From positions 1 to 27,116 of the forward strand of contig CAKZLA010000540.1 in assembly GCA_937124525.1 (NCBI GenBank): 27,116 nucleotides of DNA, written 5' to 3'. Shown in pieces: positions 17,210 through 25,950 of the stretch (position 1 is the first letter of the stretch; every line of letters starts with the position of its first letter). This stretch comes from an uncultured Desulfobacterium sp. (GTDB lineage Bacteria; Desulfobacterota; Desulfobacteria; Desulfobacterales; Desulfobacteraceae). A program made the translations under genes and the position numbers. Below the pieces are notes generated by a model that searched no databases, had not been told where the DNA came from, and saw only the letters and a list, made by a program, of their open reading frames with translations.

Positions 17210-17308
17210 AATGTACGGTAGACTTTGTGGCAGAATTCAATTAAACATGCAATATGACATGTAATAAAGGTGGATGGTGGGCCATAAATCAATTCAAAAA
17301 TTCCAGAG

Positions 17309-17353
17309 ACAATGGGACTTTAGATGTGTTTCCACAACATGTGTCCCCATTGT
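17309..17353 (+). promoter_or_regulatory. First hairpin of the acs operon leader
   Basis: ACAATGGGAC (17309-17318) pairs with GTCCCCATTGT (17343-17353) with one bulged base. No T-run follows, so it is not a simple terminator. Confidence 0.5.
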
Positions 17354-17417
17354 ACTTACATTCGTCCCATCCCCTTTTCACACCTACCCCCCCTCCCCGT
17401 TTCTTCCAGTCATAATG

Positions 17418-17444
17418 TATGATCGTTTCCCCATTGATCATACT
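17418..17444 (+). promoter_or_regulatory. Second hairpin or operator of the acs operon leader
   Basis: GTATGATC (17418-17425) and GATCATAC (17437-17444) are a perfect eight-base inverted repeat around an 11-base spacer. It ends about 40 bases before the acsD ribosome binding site. The spacer carries CCCATTG, which also occurs in the 3' arm of the first hairpin. Confidence 0.5.
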
Positions 17445-17494
17445 ATCCATAATCAACCCGCAACCAATAACTATCAACTTATAAGGAGGTAAGA

Positions 17495-19045
17495 GTGGGA
17501 TTTGAACTTACAAAAGAATCCTATGCCGGCGGAATTAAAGCAATCACCATTGGAAAGGGTGATAACGCATTAACCATCGGCGGCCAGACATGTTACCCTT
17601 TTTACCAATTTGAAGGCAAAATGCCCGGCAAACCCGTTATTGCCATGGAAATCTGGGACATGGAGCCTGAAGAGTGGCCAGCAGCAGCAATGGCTCCGTT
17701 TAAAGATGTCCTTGGTGATCCGGCCGCATGGGCAAAAAAATGCATTGACGATTTTGGCGCACAACTCATTGTTCTTCAACTGAAAAGTATTGACCCCAAT
17801 GACAAGGATGCAAGTCCTGCCGATGCTGCCGCCATCGTAAAAAAAGTAGTGGATGCCATTGATGTTCCCCTCATCATATGGGGCTGTGCATCCCCGGCCA
17901 AGGACGAAGAGGTTCTTAAGGCAGTTGCCGAGGCGTGCCAGGGAGATAATTTGATCCTGGGTCCTGTGGAAGAAAAGAACCATAAGGGTATTGGTGCGGC
18001 AGCCATGGGTTACGGTCATGCCATTATCTCTTCTTCCCCCATTGATGTTAACTTGGCAAAACAGGTCAACATTCTTCTTGAAAACCTGGGTGTACCCCTG
18101 GACAAAGTCATTGTGGACCCCACCACCGGTGGATTGGGTTATGGTCTTGAGTACACCTACTCCGTCATGGAGCGATTGAGCATGGCCGCCATGGCCCAGG
18201 GTGATGACAAACTCCAGAACCCCATGATCAACAACCTGGCCAATGAAGTGTGGAAATGTAAAGAGGCCAAACAGACCGCCGAGGAGGCCCCGGAGCTGGG
18301 AGATCCTGAACGACGCGGCATCCTCATGGAAGCTGTGGGCGCTGTTTCTTATTTCATGTCCGGTTCAGACATCATGATCATGCGGCACCCCGAAGCCATT
18401 AAACTTGCCAAGGCTTTTGTGGATCTGATCTGCGACGGTGGTTCTGCCGCCGATGTGGCCCCCATCACCAAACAGCTGGATGATGTGGAAATTGATTTTG
18501 CAGCCCTTGCCCCGGCACCGGATCTCACCATTGCTGAAGAGAAAAAAGCAGCCCCTGCAAAAGCTGCAGCTCCCAAGGCAGCCGCTCCCAAAGCAGAGGC
18601 CGCACCCGCTCCCAAGGCTGAAGCTGCACCGGCTCCCAAGGCAGAAGCTGCCCCCGCTCCGGCAGCAGAAGCAGCACCGGCTGTGGATGCCAAGGCCCAG
18701 GCAGAAGCCGAGGCCAAAGCCAAGGCAGACGCAGAAGCAGCGGCAGCAGCTAAAGCAAAGGCAGAGGTGGAGGCCAAGGCCAAAGCAGAAGCCGAGGCCA
18801 AGGCCAAGGCTGAGGCTGAAGAAAAAGCCAAGATTGAAGCTGAGAAAAAAGCTGCTGCAGAAGCTGTGGCCCAACGTGAGGCTGAGGAACAGGCGATCAG
18901 AGAAAAACGAGCCGCAGAAAAATCCCAGCACCATACGGATGCCCCCAAAAAGGCTGTCTCCCTCACCGCTGCAAAAGAGCAGATGTCTGAGCTGGACAAA
19001 ATTCTCAAGAGCCTTGAAAGAATTCATAGAAGACATGTCGCATAA
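17495..19045 (+). CDS. acsD: Corrinoid/iron-sulfur protein small subunit with long Ala/Pro/Lys/Glu C-terminal tail
   Basis: AcsD (CdhD, delta subunit) is the TIM-barrel partner of AcsC in the corrinoid protein that carries the methyl group to acetyl-CoA synthase. Residues 1-345 match the family: IGGQTCYPFYQFEGKMPGKP near 28-47, IIWGCASPAKDEEVLKA, VDPTTGGLGYGLEYTYS and MSGSDIMIMRHPEA. The usual length is about 310-325. Here the chain runs to 516 residues with a Pro/Ala linker (about 352-398, including three KAEAAPAP units), a TolA-like Glu/Lys/Ala helix (399-475), and a final ordinary-looking helix (about 486-513, SLTAAKEQMSELDKIL). The start codon is GTG at 17495, with AAGGAGGT four bases before it. 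It is the first gene of the acs operon. Confidence 0.93.
   Translation: MGFELTKESYAGGIKAITIGKGDNALTIGGQTCYPFYQFEGKMPGKPVIAMEIWDMEPEEWPAAAMAPFKDVLGDPAAWAKKCIDDFGAQLIVLQLKSIDPNDKDASPADAAAIVKKVVDAIDVPLIIWGCASPAKDEEVLKAVAEACQGDNLILGPVEEKNHKGIGAAAMGYGHAIISSSPIDVNLAKQVNILLENLGVPLDKVIVDPTTGGLGYGLEYTYSVMERLSMAAMAQGDDKLQNPMINNLANEVWKCKEAKQTAEEAPELGDPERRGILMEAVGAVSYFMSGSDIMIMRHPEAIKLAKAFVDLICDGGSAADVAPITKQLDDVEIDFAALAPAPDLTIAEEKKAAPAKAAAPKAAAPKAEAAPAPKAEAAPAPKAEAAPAPAAEAAPAVDAKAQAEAEAKAKADAEAAAAAKAKAEVEAKAKAEAEAKAKAEAEEKAKIEAEKKAAAEAVAQREAEEQAIREKRAAEKSQHHTDAPKKAVSLTAAKEQMSELDKILKSLERIHRRHVA
18541..18880 (+). repeat. Low-complexity coding repeats in the acsD tail
   Basis: The DNA consists of imperfect short repeats built on GCN, AAG and GAR codons (for example GCTCCCAAGGCNGAAGC units at about 18580-18660). 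The repeats leave long open frames on both strands, including alanine-rich minus-strand frames that are artefacts. Confidence 0.8.
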
Positions 19046-19113
19046 ATGCCTAACAAAATTATGATTGCCATCTCCCAAGGCAAGCATTTACATAACAGGA
19101 GGAGGAACCTCTA

Positions 19114-21141
19114 ATGGCAGACGTAAAAAAAGCTAAAAAAGAAAAAGCACTCAAATTAGCCAATCCCCTTGAGGCTACTATCGATGTGGCATCCCAGGAA
19201 ATGATTGTCCGTGCCCAGGAATTGGGAATTGACACCGTTTTTGATCGGGCAGTTAACATGAAACCCTGTGCCATCGGCCTCCAGGGTATCTGCTGTAAAA
19301 ACTGTTCCATGGGACCTTGTAGACTGCCCCTTCCCAAGGACGGCATAGAAGGTGAAGATACCCGTAAGGGCCTTTGTGGTGCCACAGCAAATACCATTGC
19401 AGCACGAAATTTTATTCGCATGATTGCCGGTGGCGCATCGGCTCACTCCGACCATGGTCGTTGTGTGGCAGAAGTATTTCTATCGGCCGCAAGAAAAGAG
19501 TCCGAAGCTTATCAAATTAAGGATACGGATAAACTGCTTCAGATTGCCCCTGCTCTGGGGGTTGATATCACCGTTGAAGTGGACGGAGAAATCAAAGACC
19601 GTGACATCGACGAAATTGCCCTGGAAGTGGCTGAAGTTGCCATCGCCGAATGGGGAAAACCCGAAGGTGAAATTCTCTACATGAAACGGGCTCCAGAAGC
19701 GCTGTATGAAAAATGGAAAAAACAAGGAGTTCTTCCCAGAAATATTGACAGAGAAATTGTTGAGATCATGCACCGCACCCACATGGGCGTGGATCAGGAT
19801 TACAAAAACCTCATGAAACAGGGCACAAGGGCAGCACTGGCCGATGGCTGGGGCGGTTCCATGCTGGCAACGGATCTCCAGGATGTACTCTTTGGAACCC
19901 CCTATCCGGTTCAGTCCGAAGCCAACCTTGGCATCATGAAAGAAGACCATGTCAACCTCATCGTCCACGGACATGAGCCCGTATTGTCAGAAATTCTTGT
20001 GGCAGTGGCCCAGTCCCAGGAAATGCTGGATTATGCCAAGACAAAAGGTGCCAAAGGTATTCAGTTGGGCGGCATCTGCTGTACAGCCAACGAGATTCTC
20101 CAGCGCCACGGCATTCCCACGGCAGCCACCTTTCTGCAGCAGGAACTTGCCATCATCACCGGTGCCTGTGATGCCATGGTCGTTGATATTCAATGCATCA
20201 TGCAGAACCTGGCCAACGTGGCCAAATGTTTCCATACAAAACTGATCACCACCCACCCCATTGCAAAAATGGAACAGGACAACGTCATCCACATTGAGTT
20301 TGACGAGCACTATGCCCTGGAAGATGCCAAAAAAATTGTCAAGATGGCCATTGACAATTTTGAAAACCGTGCTTCAGAGGTGATGATTCCCCAGCACAAA
20401 GCAAGCCAGGTGGCAGGCTTTGGTGTGGAATCCATCCAATATCATCTGGGTGGAACCTTCAGAGGTACCTACTATACCCTCAACGATAATATCATTAACG
20501 GACGTATCCGTGGTATTGCCGGCGTGGTGGGTTGTAATAATGCCAGAACAAAGCACAACGACGGCCATATCAAAGTTGTAAAAGAACTGATCAAAAACGA
20601 CGTCATCGTCCTCACCACCGGCTGCAATGCCATTGCCTGCGCCATGGAAGGACTCCTGACCCCTGAAGCCGCTGCCGTCCATTGCGGTCCCGGCCTTGCC
20701 GAAGTTTGTGAAACCGTAGGTATCCCGCCGGTTCTCCATCTGGGTTCCTGTGTGGATAATAGCCGTATCCTTCTGGCAGCCACAGAAGTGGTCAAAGCTG
20801 GCGGTCTTGGCAACGATATCTGCGATCTTCCCGCTGCAGGCAGTGCCCCGGAATGGATGAGTGAAAAGGCCATCTCCATCGGCCATTACTTCGTAGCATC
20901 CGGTGTTTACACTGTATTTGGTGTCACCCTGCCCACATCCGGTGCCCCTGTTTTCCATAAATACATTTCCGATGAAATGGAAAAAATTTATGGCGGCAAG
21001 TGGGATCTTGAAGTCGATCCCATCAAGCATGCCCATAAGATGATTGCTCACATTGATAAGAAACGTGCAGAGCTGGGTATTGACAAAGCAAGGGAAAGGG
21101 TTCTCATGGATATGGCTGATCGTCAGAAACTTGAGGCGTAA
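19114..21141 (+). CDS. acsA: Anaerobic carbon monoxide dehydrogenase catalytic subunit of CODH/ACS
   Basis: AcsA (CooS type) reduces CO2 to CO at a Ni-Fe-S C-cluster and passes CO through a tunnel to AcsB. Cysteines for the B and D clusters are in CAIGLQGICCKNCSMGPC (C52, C60, C61, C64, C69) and C88. The C-cluster ligands are all present: a histidine in VHGHEPV (285/287), then cysteines near 322/323 (LGGICCTANE), 361 (VDIQCIM), 474 (VVGCNNAR), 504 (TTGCNAIAC) and 546 (LGSCVDNS). The length of 675 residues matches the acetogen enzyme. ATG 19114 has GGAGGAGG upstream. It lies 68 bases after acsD and 64 before acsB. Confidence 0.97.
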   Translation: MADVKKAKKEKALKLANPLEATIDVASQEMIVRAQELGIDTVFDRAVNMKPCAIGLQGICCKNCSMGPCRLPLPKDGIEGEDTRKGLCGATANTIAARNFIRMIAGGASAHSDHGRCVAEVFLSAARKESEAYQIKDTDKLLQIAPALGVDITVEVDGEIKDRDIDEIALEVAEVAIAEWGKPEGEILYMKRAPEALYEKWKKQGVLPRNIDREIVEIMHRTHMGVDQDYKNLMKQGTRAALADGWGGSMLATDLQDVLFGTPYPVQSEANLGIMKEDHVNLIVHGHEPVLSEILVAVAQSQEMLDYAKTKGAKGIQLGGICCTANEILQRHGIPTAATFLQQELAIITGACDAMVVDIQCIMQNLANVAKCFHTKLITTHPIAKMEQDNVIHIEFDEHYALEDAKKIVKMAIDNFENRASEVMIPQHKASQVAGFGVESIQYHLGGTFRGTYYTLNDNIINGRIRGIAGVVGCNNARTKHNDGHIKVVKELIKNDVIVLTTGCNAIACAMEGLLTPEAAAVHCGPGLAEVCETVGIPPVLHLGSCVDNSRILLAATEVVKAGGLGNDICDLPAAGSAPEWMSEKAISIGHYFVASGVYTVFGVTLPTSGAPVFHKYISDEMEKIYGGKWDLEVDPIKHAHKMIAHIDKKRAELGIDKARERVLMDMADRQKLEA

Positions 21142-21205
21142 TCCATACAGGGTATTAACCATTTCGTTATTAACATAAGCTAAATCCTCAACGAAGGAGG
21201 AAGAC

Positions 21206-23419
21206 ATGTCAAAATTAATAGCATTTGCAGCTATTCAGGGTGGATATAAAGTCGTTTCAGAGGTTGAAGGTCTTTATCAAAAGGCATTGCAGACCTACAA
21301 TGCAGACACAAAGGTTGAATTTCCCAACACCGGTTATTTTCTGCCGGTTATTTACTCCTTAACGGGCCTGAAAGTAAAAAATCTGGAAGATATCCAGAAA
21401 CCACTGGCCTTTGCCAGAGGGCTTTTGCCACCCCATGTAAAGAGTAAAAATCACCTTCCCTATCTCGGGCCACTCCTTGATGCCGGTATGGCGGGTATCA
21501 TTGCCTATGAGATCAAAGAGGCATTAAGAAGTGTGACAGATCCTGAATTTTACTATCCCCATGAAGACCCGGATCTGGATGCCGGTAAAATCTGGACCGG
21601 TCCTGCCGATGATACCATCCTGAGAAAAAGGGGTGTGGAATTTGTTGATGGCTCTGCCCCGGGATTTGCCGCCATAGTGGGCGCTGCTCCCAACCCGGAA
21701 ATTGCCAAAATGATCGTGGAAGACTACCAGAAGAAGAGTCTTTACATCTTTTGTGCAGCCAACCACAATGGTCAGACTGTAATTGAGCAACTCATTGAAG
21801 CCGGTGTTCAAGTGGGTTGGAATACCCGTATCGTTCCCTTTGGCCCGGATATCTCCTCTGCTGTATTTGCCCTTGGTTTTGCCAACAGAGCAGCCATGGC
21901 ATTTGGTGGTGTTCAGCCAGGAGATCACAGAAAAATTCTCATGTACAACAAAGAGAGAATCTTTGCATTTGTAAATGCCCTTGGTGATATTGGCACCGAA
22001 TGGGGTGTGGCAGCTGCTGGTTGTGTGAACTGGGGTTTCCCGACCCTGGCTGACACAGATATTCCGGAAATTTTGCCCACTGGTATTTGTACCTACGAGC
22101 ATGTGGTCACCAACGTTGCCCATGACGAGATGTGCCAAAGATCCATTGAAACCCGTGGTCTTAAGGTTAATGTCACGGAAATTGACATTCCCATGGCCTT
22201 TGGCCCTGCCTTTGAGGGTGAGCGAGTTCGTGGGGCAGATCTCCATGTCCAGTGCGGTGGTGGTAAGACCCAGTGCACCGAGCTTGTGAAAAAAGCAGAG
22301 ATGAACGAGATTGAAGACGGCAAGGTTATTCTCGAAGGTCCAGATGTCACGGATCTCAAAGAGGGCGAAACCTTCCCCCTTGGCATTTTTGTCCAGATTG
22401 CCGGTCGTGAATTCCAGGAGGATTTTGAGCCCATCATGGAGCGTCAGATCCATCACCTGGTTAACTACATCCAGGGCATCATGCACATTGGACAACGCGA
22501 CATCTCCTGGGTCCGGGTCTCCAAGGCTGCCATGGAAAAAGGCTTCAGCCTGAAACACATCGGTACCGTACTCTATGCCAAGTTCCACCAAGATTTCCAG
22601 AAAATTGTGGACAAGGTTCAGGTGACGCTATACACAAAAACCGATGAAGTGGATAAAATGACAGCCACGGCACGGGCCGAATACCTCACCCGTGACTCCC
22701 GCGTGGACTCCATGACCGATGAGGATGTGGAAACCTTTTACTCCTGTACCCTTTGTCAATCCTTTGCTCCCAACCATGTATGCTCTGTAAGTCCTGAAAG
22801 AACCGGACTTTGCGGCGCCTACAACTGGATGGACTGCCGGGCCGCCTTTGAGATCAATCCCACTGGCCCCAACCAGCCCATTGAAAAAGGCGAATGTATT
22901 GATCCAAAACTGGGTCAGTGGAAGGGCGTCAATGACTTTGTCAACAAGGCCTCCAGGGGCGCTGTGACCCACTACAACTTCTACTCCATGGTAACTGACC
23001 CCATGACCACCTGTGGTTGCTGCGAATGTATCGCTGCCATGCTGCCCTCATGTAACGGTGTGATGACCGTTGGTCGAGATTATGCCGGGGACACCCCCTG
23101 TGGCATGAAGTTCACCACCCTGGCCGGTGTCATGGGCGGTGGTGCTTCTTCTCCAGGCTTTGTGGGCCACTCCAAACACAATATCACCCAGGGTAAATTC
23201 ATCCTTGGTGATGGTGGTCTCTTAAGAATGGTGTGGATGCCCAAACAGCTCAAGGAAGAAATCAAAGATCGTATTGATGCCAGGGGTGCCGCCATGGGAT
23301 GTCCAGATCTCTATGACAGAATTGCCGATGAAACCGTGGGCATCACCGAAGAGGAGATCCTTCCCTTCCTCCAGGAAAAACAACATCCTGCACTGACCAT
23401 GGAATCCTTGATAGGCTAA
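21206..23419 (+). CDS. acsB: CO-methylating acetyl-CoA synthase
   Basis: AcsB joins CO, a methyl group from the corrinoid protein and CoA into acetyl-CoA, or the reverse, at the nickel A-cluster. The [4Fe-4S] ligands are C514 and C517 (YSCTLCQSF), C526 (NHVCSV) and C536 (TGLCGAYN). The distal nickel site is C603-G604-C605 in TTCGCCECIA. The N-terminal CODH-contacting domain, missing in archaeal beta subunits, is present, so this is the bacterial long form (737 residues). AAGGAGGA precedes ATG 21206 by six bases. The gene lies between acsA and acsC. Confidence 0.97.
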   Translation: MSKLIAFAAIQGGYKVVSEVEGLYQKALQTYNADTKVEFPNTGYFLPVIYSLTGLKVKNLEDIQKPLAFARGLLPPHVKSKNHLPYLGPLLDAGMAGIIAYEIKEALRSVTDPEFYYPHEDPDLDAGKIWTGPADDTILRKRGVEFVDGSAPGFAAIVGAAPNPEIAKMIVEDYQKKSLYIFCAANHNGQTVIEQLIEAGVQVGWNTRIVPFGPDISSAVFALGFANRAAMAFGGVQPGDHRKILMYNKERIFAFVNALGDIGTEWGVAAAGCVNWGFPTLADTDIPEILPTGICTYEHVVTNVAHDEMCQRSIETRGLKVNVTEIDIPMAFGPAFEGERVRGADLHVQCGGGKTQCTELVKKAEMNEIEDGKVILEGPDVTDLKEGETFPLGIFVQIAGREFQEDFEPIMERQIHHLVNYIQGIMHIGQRDISWVRVSKAAMEKGFSLKHIGTVLYAKFHQDFQKIVDKVQVTLYTKTDEVDKMTATARAEYLTRDSRVDSMTDEDVETFYSCTLCQSFAPNHVCSVSPERTGLCGAYNWMDCRAAFEINPTGPNQPIEKGECIDPKLGQWKGVNDFVNKASRGAVTHYNFYSMVTDPMTTCGCCECIAAMLPSCNGVMTVGRDYAGDTPCGMKFTTLAGVMGGGASSPGFVGHSKHNITQGKFILGDGGLLRMVWMPKQLKEEIKDRIDARGAAMGCPDLYDRIADETVGITEEEILPFLQEKQHPALTMESLIG

Positions 23420-23431
23420 CCCAATAAATAA

Positions 23432-23470
23432 CCCTGCTGTGGGCATTCACTTCCATGGCCTGCAACAGGG
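23432..23470 (+). other. Intergenic hairpin between acsB and acsC
   Basis: CCCTGCTGTGGGC (23432-23444) pairs with GCCTGCAACAGGG (23458-23470), 13 positions with one mismatch and two G-U pairs, and no T-run. It is likely an mRNA processing or stability structure inside the operon. Confidence 0.55.
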
Positions 23471-23503
23471 CTACACATATTTTTTGAAAATAAGGAGAGA
23501 ACA

Positions 23504-24844
23504 ATGGCATTAACCGGTATTCAGATCTTCAAACTCCTTCCCAAGACCAATTGTAAGGAGTGCGGTGTTCCCACCTGTCTTGCTTTTGCCATGAACCTGG
23601 CATCTGGCAAGGCTGAACTGGACAGCTGCCCCTATGTGTCCGATGAGGCAAGGGAAAAACTGGCCGAAGCATCTGCTCCTCCCATTCGCCCTGTGAAACT
23701 GGGCAAGGGCGTTCGCCAGACCACAACCGGTGGCGAAACCGTTCTTTACAGACATGAAAAAACCTTTTTCAATCCCACCATCCTTGCTGCCACCGTGGCA
23801 TCTGATGTGGATGTCGCTGATCTTGAAAAAAAGCTGAAAATATACAACGCCTTTCAGTATGAGCGTGTGGGACTGAACTTAAGGCCCGAACTGCTTGTGG
23901 TAAAAGATGCAGGCGCTGGTGCCGACGCATTTGCTGCAACGGCAAAATGCATTGCAGAAACATCAGAGTTCAACCTGGTTCTCATGACCGAAGATATGGA
24001 TGTCATGAAGGCAGGTGTGGCTGCTGCCGCTTTCAAACGGCCCCTGCTCTATGCGGCCACAGAAGCCAATGCCGATGATATGGGTGCTCTTGCCAAAGAA
24101 AACGATCTGCCCCTGGCCGTAAAAGCAGATTCCATTGATGCACTGATTCCCCTGACAGAAAAATTAACGGCCATGGGACTCAAAGACCTTGTCATTGACT
24201 CCGGTGCCCGGGAGATTAAACAGGCCCTGGAAGATCAGGTGGGCATCCGTCGTGCGGCCCTCAAGGCTGGCAACAAGGCCCTTGGCTTTCCCACCATTAC
24301 CTTCCCCTGTGAAATGGCCTCCAACCTTGACATGGAAACCGTCATTGCCGCCATGTTTGTGGCCAAATACGGCGGAATAGTGGTAATGTCAGACTTTACC
24401 ACTGAGTCTTTGTTCCCACTGCTCCTGGAAAGACTCAATATCTTCACCGATCCCCAGCGTCCCATGACCGTCACCGAAGGTATTTTTGAGATTGGCAACC
24501 CCGATGAAAATTCACCGGTGGTGGTCACCACCAACTTTGCCCTGACCTATTTCATCGTATCCGGTGAAATTGAAGCCAGCAAGGTTCCCTGCTGGCTGCT
24601 CATCAAAGATTCCGAAGGCCTTTCCGTTCTCACAGCCTGGGCCGCCGGTAAATTCGGCGGTGATGATGTGGGCATGTTCGTTAAAAAATGCGGTATCATG
24701 GACAAGGTGAAACACACCGAGCTGATTATTCCCGGATACGCAGCTGCCATTGCCGGTGATGTTGAAGAAGAACTCCCAGGGTGGACCATCACCGTTGGAC
24801 CCAGAGAAGCTGCTCATCTTCCTGCATTTCTTAAAAACAAATAA
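23504..24844 (+). CDS. acsC: Corrinoid/iron-sulfur protein large subunit
   Basis: AcsC (CdhE, gamma subunit) holds the [4Fe-4S] cluster and the cobamide that carries the methyl group between AcsE and AcsB. The N-terminal cluster motif is NCKECGVPTC with a distal Cys (C17, C20, C25, C42), used to reactivate the corrinoid. The central TIM barrel runs from about 95 to 310, and the C-terminal cobamide-binding part includes the segments NFALTYFIVSGEIEASKVPC and WAAGKFGGDDVG. The length of 446 residues is standard. ATG 23504 follows AGGAGAG by about five bases. A terminator-like hairpin follows the gene before acsE. Confidence 0.96.
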   Translation: MALTGIQIFKLLPKTNCKECGVPTCLAFAMNLASGKAELDSCPYVSDEAREKLAEASAPPIRPVKLGKGVRQTTTGGETVLYRHEKTFFNPTILAATVASDVDVADLEKKLKIYNAFQYERVGLNLRPELLVVKDAGAGADAFAATAKCIAETSEFNLVLMTEDMDVMKAGVAAAAFKRPLLYAATEANADDMGALAKENDLPLAVKADSIDALIPLTEKLTAMGLKDLVIDSGAREIKQALEDQVGIRRAALKAGNKALGFPTITFPCEMASNLDMETVIAAMFVAKYGGIVVMSDFTTESLFPLLLERLNIFTDPQRPMTVTEGIFEIGNPDENSPVVVTTNFALTYFIVSGEIEASKVPCWLLIKDSEGLSVLTAWAAGKFGGDDVGMFVKKCGIMDKVKHTELIIPGYAAAIAGDVEEELPGWTITVGPREAAHLPAFLKNK

Positions 24845-24860
24845 CCCCGGATAAAATCAG

Positions 24861-24897
24861 AAAGGGGAAAAAAACATCCCATTTTTTCCCCTTTTGA
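24861..24897 (+). terminator. Terminator or attenuator between acsC and acsE
   Basis: AAAGGGGAAAAAA (24861-24873) pairs with TTTTTTCCCCTTT (24882-24894), with an eight-base loop and a short T-run. It begins 17 bases after the acsC stop codon and would make acsE expression lower or separately controlled. Confidence 0.65.
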
Positions 24898-24971
24898 TGT
24901 ATCCTGTTGATCCATAATAACCCATTTTTTTAACCTGAAAAAATCACTTTTAAACCTGAAAGGAAGACACT

Positions 24972-25877
24972 ATGATACTTTTTGGAGAAAGTCTTAATGT
25001 TATCTCCACTGTCATCGGCAAAGAGTTCAAAGAGGCAGATCCTGCCAAGCGGAACCCTGAGCCCATCCAGAAAGAGGTCATCATGCAGAAGGAAAAAGGC
25101 ATGGATTACATTGACATCAACCTGGGACCGGCAAAAAAATTCGGTACAGAGCTCATGCCTTGGGTGGTTAATGTTGTCCAGGAAGCCGTTCCCGGCATGC
25201 CTCTATTACTGGATTCCTCCAACATTGATGCCATTGAAGCAGGCCTAAAAGTGGCTAAACCCGCTGACAAACCCCACATTGTCAACTCCATAATGGCACG
25301 CCCCGAAAGATATGAAAAAATGGTACCCATGACAGCCCAGTACGATGCAGATTTTGTGGCATTGATGTGGGGACCAGATGGACTTCCAAGGGATGAGAAC
25401 GAACGTGCAGCCCTTGCTGTGGAACTGCTCTACTTTGCCAATGAAGCCGGTATTCCCAACGAGAAAATCTGGGTGGACGGTATTGTCACTCCGGTGAACA
25501 TTCAGCAACCCCAGGCCATCAGCCTCATGGAATTCCAGGGCATGCTGCAAGACATAGCTCCTGGTGCCCAAAGCACCTGCGGGCTGTCCAATATCTCCAA
25601 TGGACCGCCAAATCACCTGCGCCCCATCCTGAATCAGACCTACATGGTTATGCTGCAAAAATACGGCATGGCCTCTGTTATTTCTGATCCCCTGGATGAG
25701 CAATTGACAAAAATTGCCAAGGGAGAACGCCAGGACATTGTTGACCTTGTTTATGGCATCATGGACGGCACCCAGCCGGATATGGCAGCCATCAGCAAAG
25801 AACTGGCTGATTATGCAAAAACAGTCAATGTCATTCTTGGCAACACCCTTTATTCAGATTCATGGCTTGAGCTGTAA
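24972..25877 (+). CDS. acsE: Methyltetrahydrofolate:corrinoid/iron-sulfur protein methyltransferase
   Basis: AcsE transfers the methyl group from methyl-tetrahydrofolate to the cobalt of AcsCD, joining the two branches of the pathway. It is a pterin-binding TIM barrel: GESLNVISTVIGKEF at the N-terminus, DYIDINLGPA near 45-54, LLLDSSN at 78-84 with D81, WVDGIVTPV at 167-175, and CGLSNISNGPPNHLR with N207, the residue equivalent to the asparagine that helps protonate the pterin. The longer 301-residue form carries ordinary C-terminal helices. AAGGAAG stands before ATG 24972. The preceding hairpin partly separates it from acsC; a strong terminator follows. Confidence 0.93.
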   Translation: MILFGESLNVISTVIGKEFKEADPAKRNPEPIQKEVIMQKEKGMDYIDINLGPAKKFGTELMPWVVNVVQEAVPGMPLLLDSSNIDAIEAGLKVAKPADKPHIVNSIMARPERYEKMVPMTAQYDADFVALMWGPDGLPRDENERAALAVELLYFANEAGIPNEKIWVDGIVTPVNIQQPQAISLMEFQGMLQDIAPGAQSTCGLSNISNGPPNHLRPILNQTYMVMLQKYGMASVISDPLDEQLTKIAKGERQDIVDLVYGIMDGTQPDMAAISKELADYAKTVNVILGNTLYSDSWLEL

Positions 25878-25900
25878 TCGCTTTTGCCTGAAAACGTAAG

Positions 25901-25940
25901 ACAAGACCTCTCCCTTCACAGGGGAGAGGTTTTTACTTTT
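25901..25940 (+). terminator. Strong rho-independent terminator after acsE
   Basis: ACCTCTCCC (25906-25914) pairs with GGGGAGAGGT (25921-25930) around a six-base loop, followed by a T-rich run. It probably ends most acs transcripts, leaving the next two genes to read-through or an unseen promoter. Confidence 0.85.
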
Positions 25941-25950
25941 GGGAAATCTT

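Larger units (their letters stand above)
16621..17494. other. Divergent intergenic region between fhs and acsD
   Basis: This is 874 bases without a supported gene, clearly more A/T-rich than the genes around it. Near fhs, GGCTCA/TGAGCC (16647-16652 and 16658-16663) forms a small leader hairpin. The acsD side holds a promoter candidate and two leader hairpins, listed separately. Short frames at 16847-17056 (+) and 16802-16996 (-) lack ribosome binding sites and any family resemblance. The middle part, about 16700-17100, shows nothing I can name. Confidence 0.6.

Noticed and set aside
18349..19087. Long Ala-rich and Cys/Leu-rich minus-strand frames under acsD
   Set aside because: They arise from the low-complexity repeat coding for the AcsD tail; the plus-strand frame continues a conserved protein.
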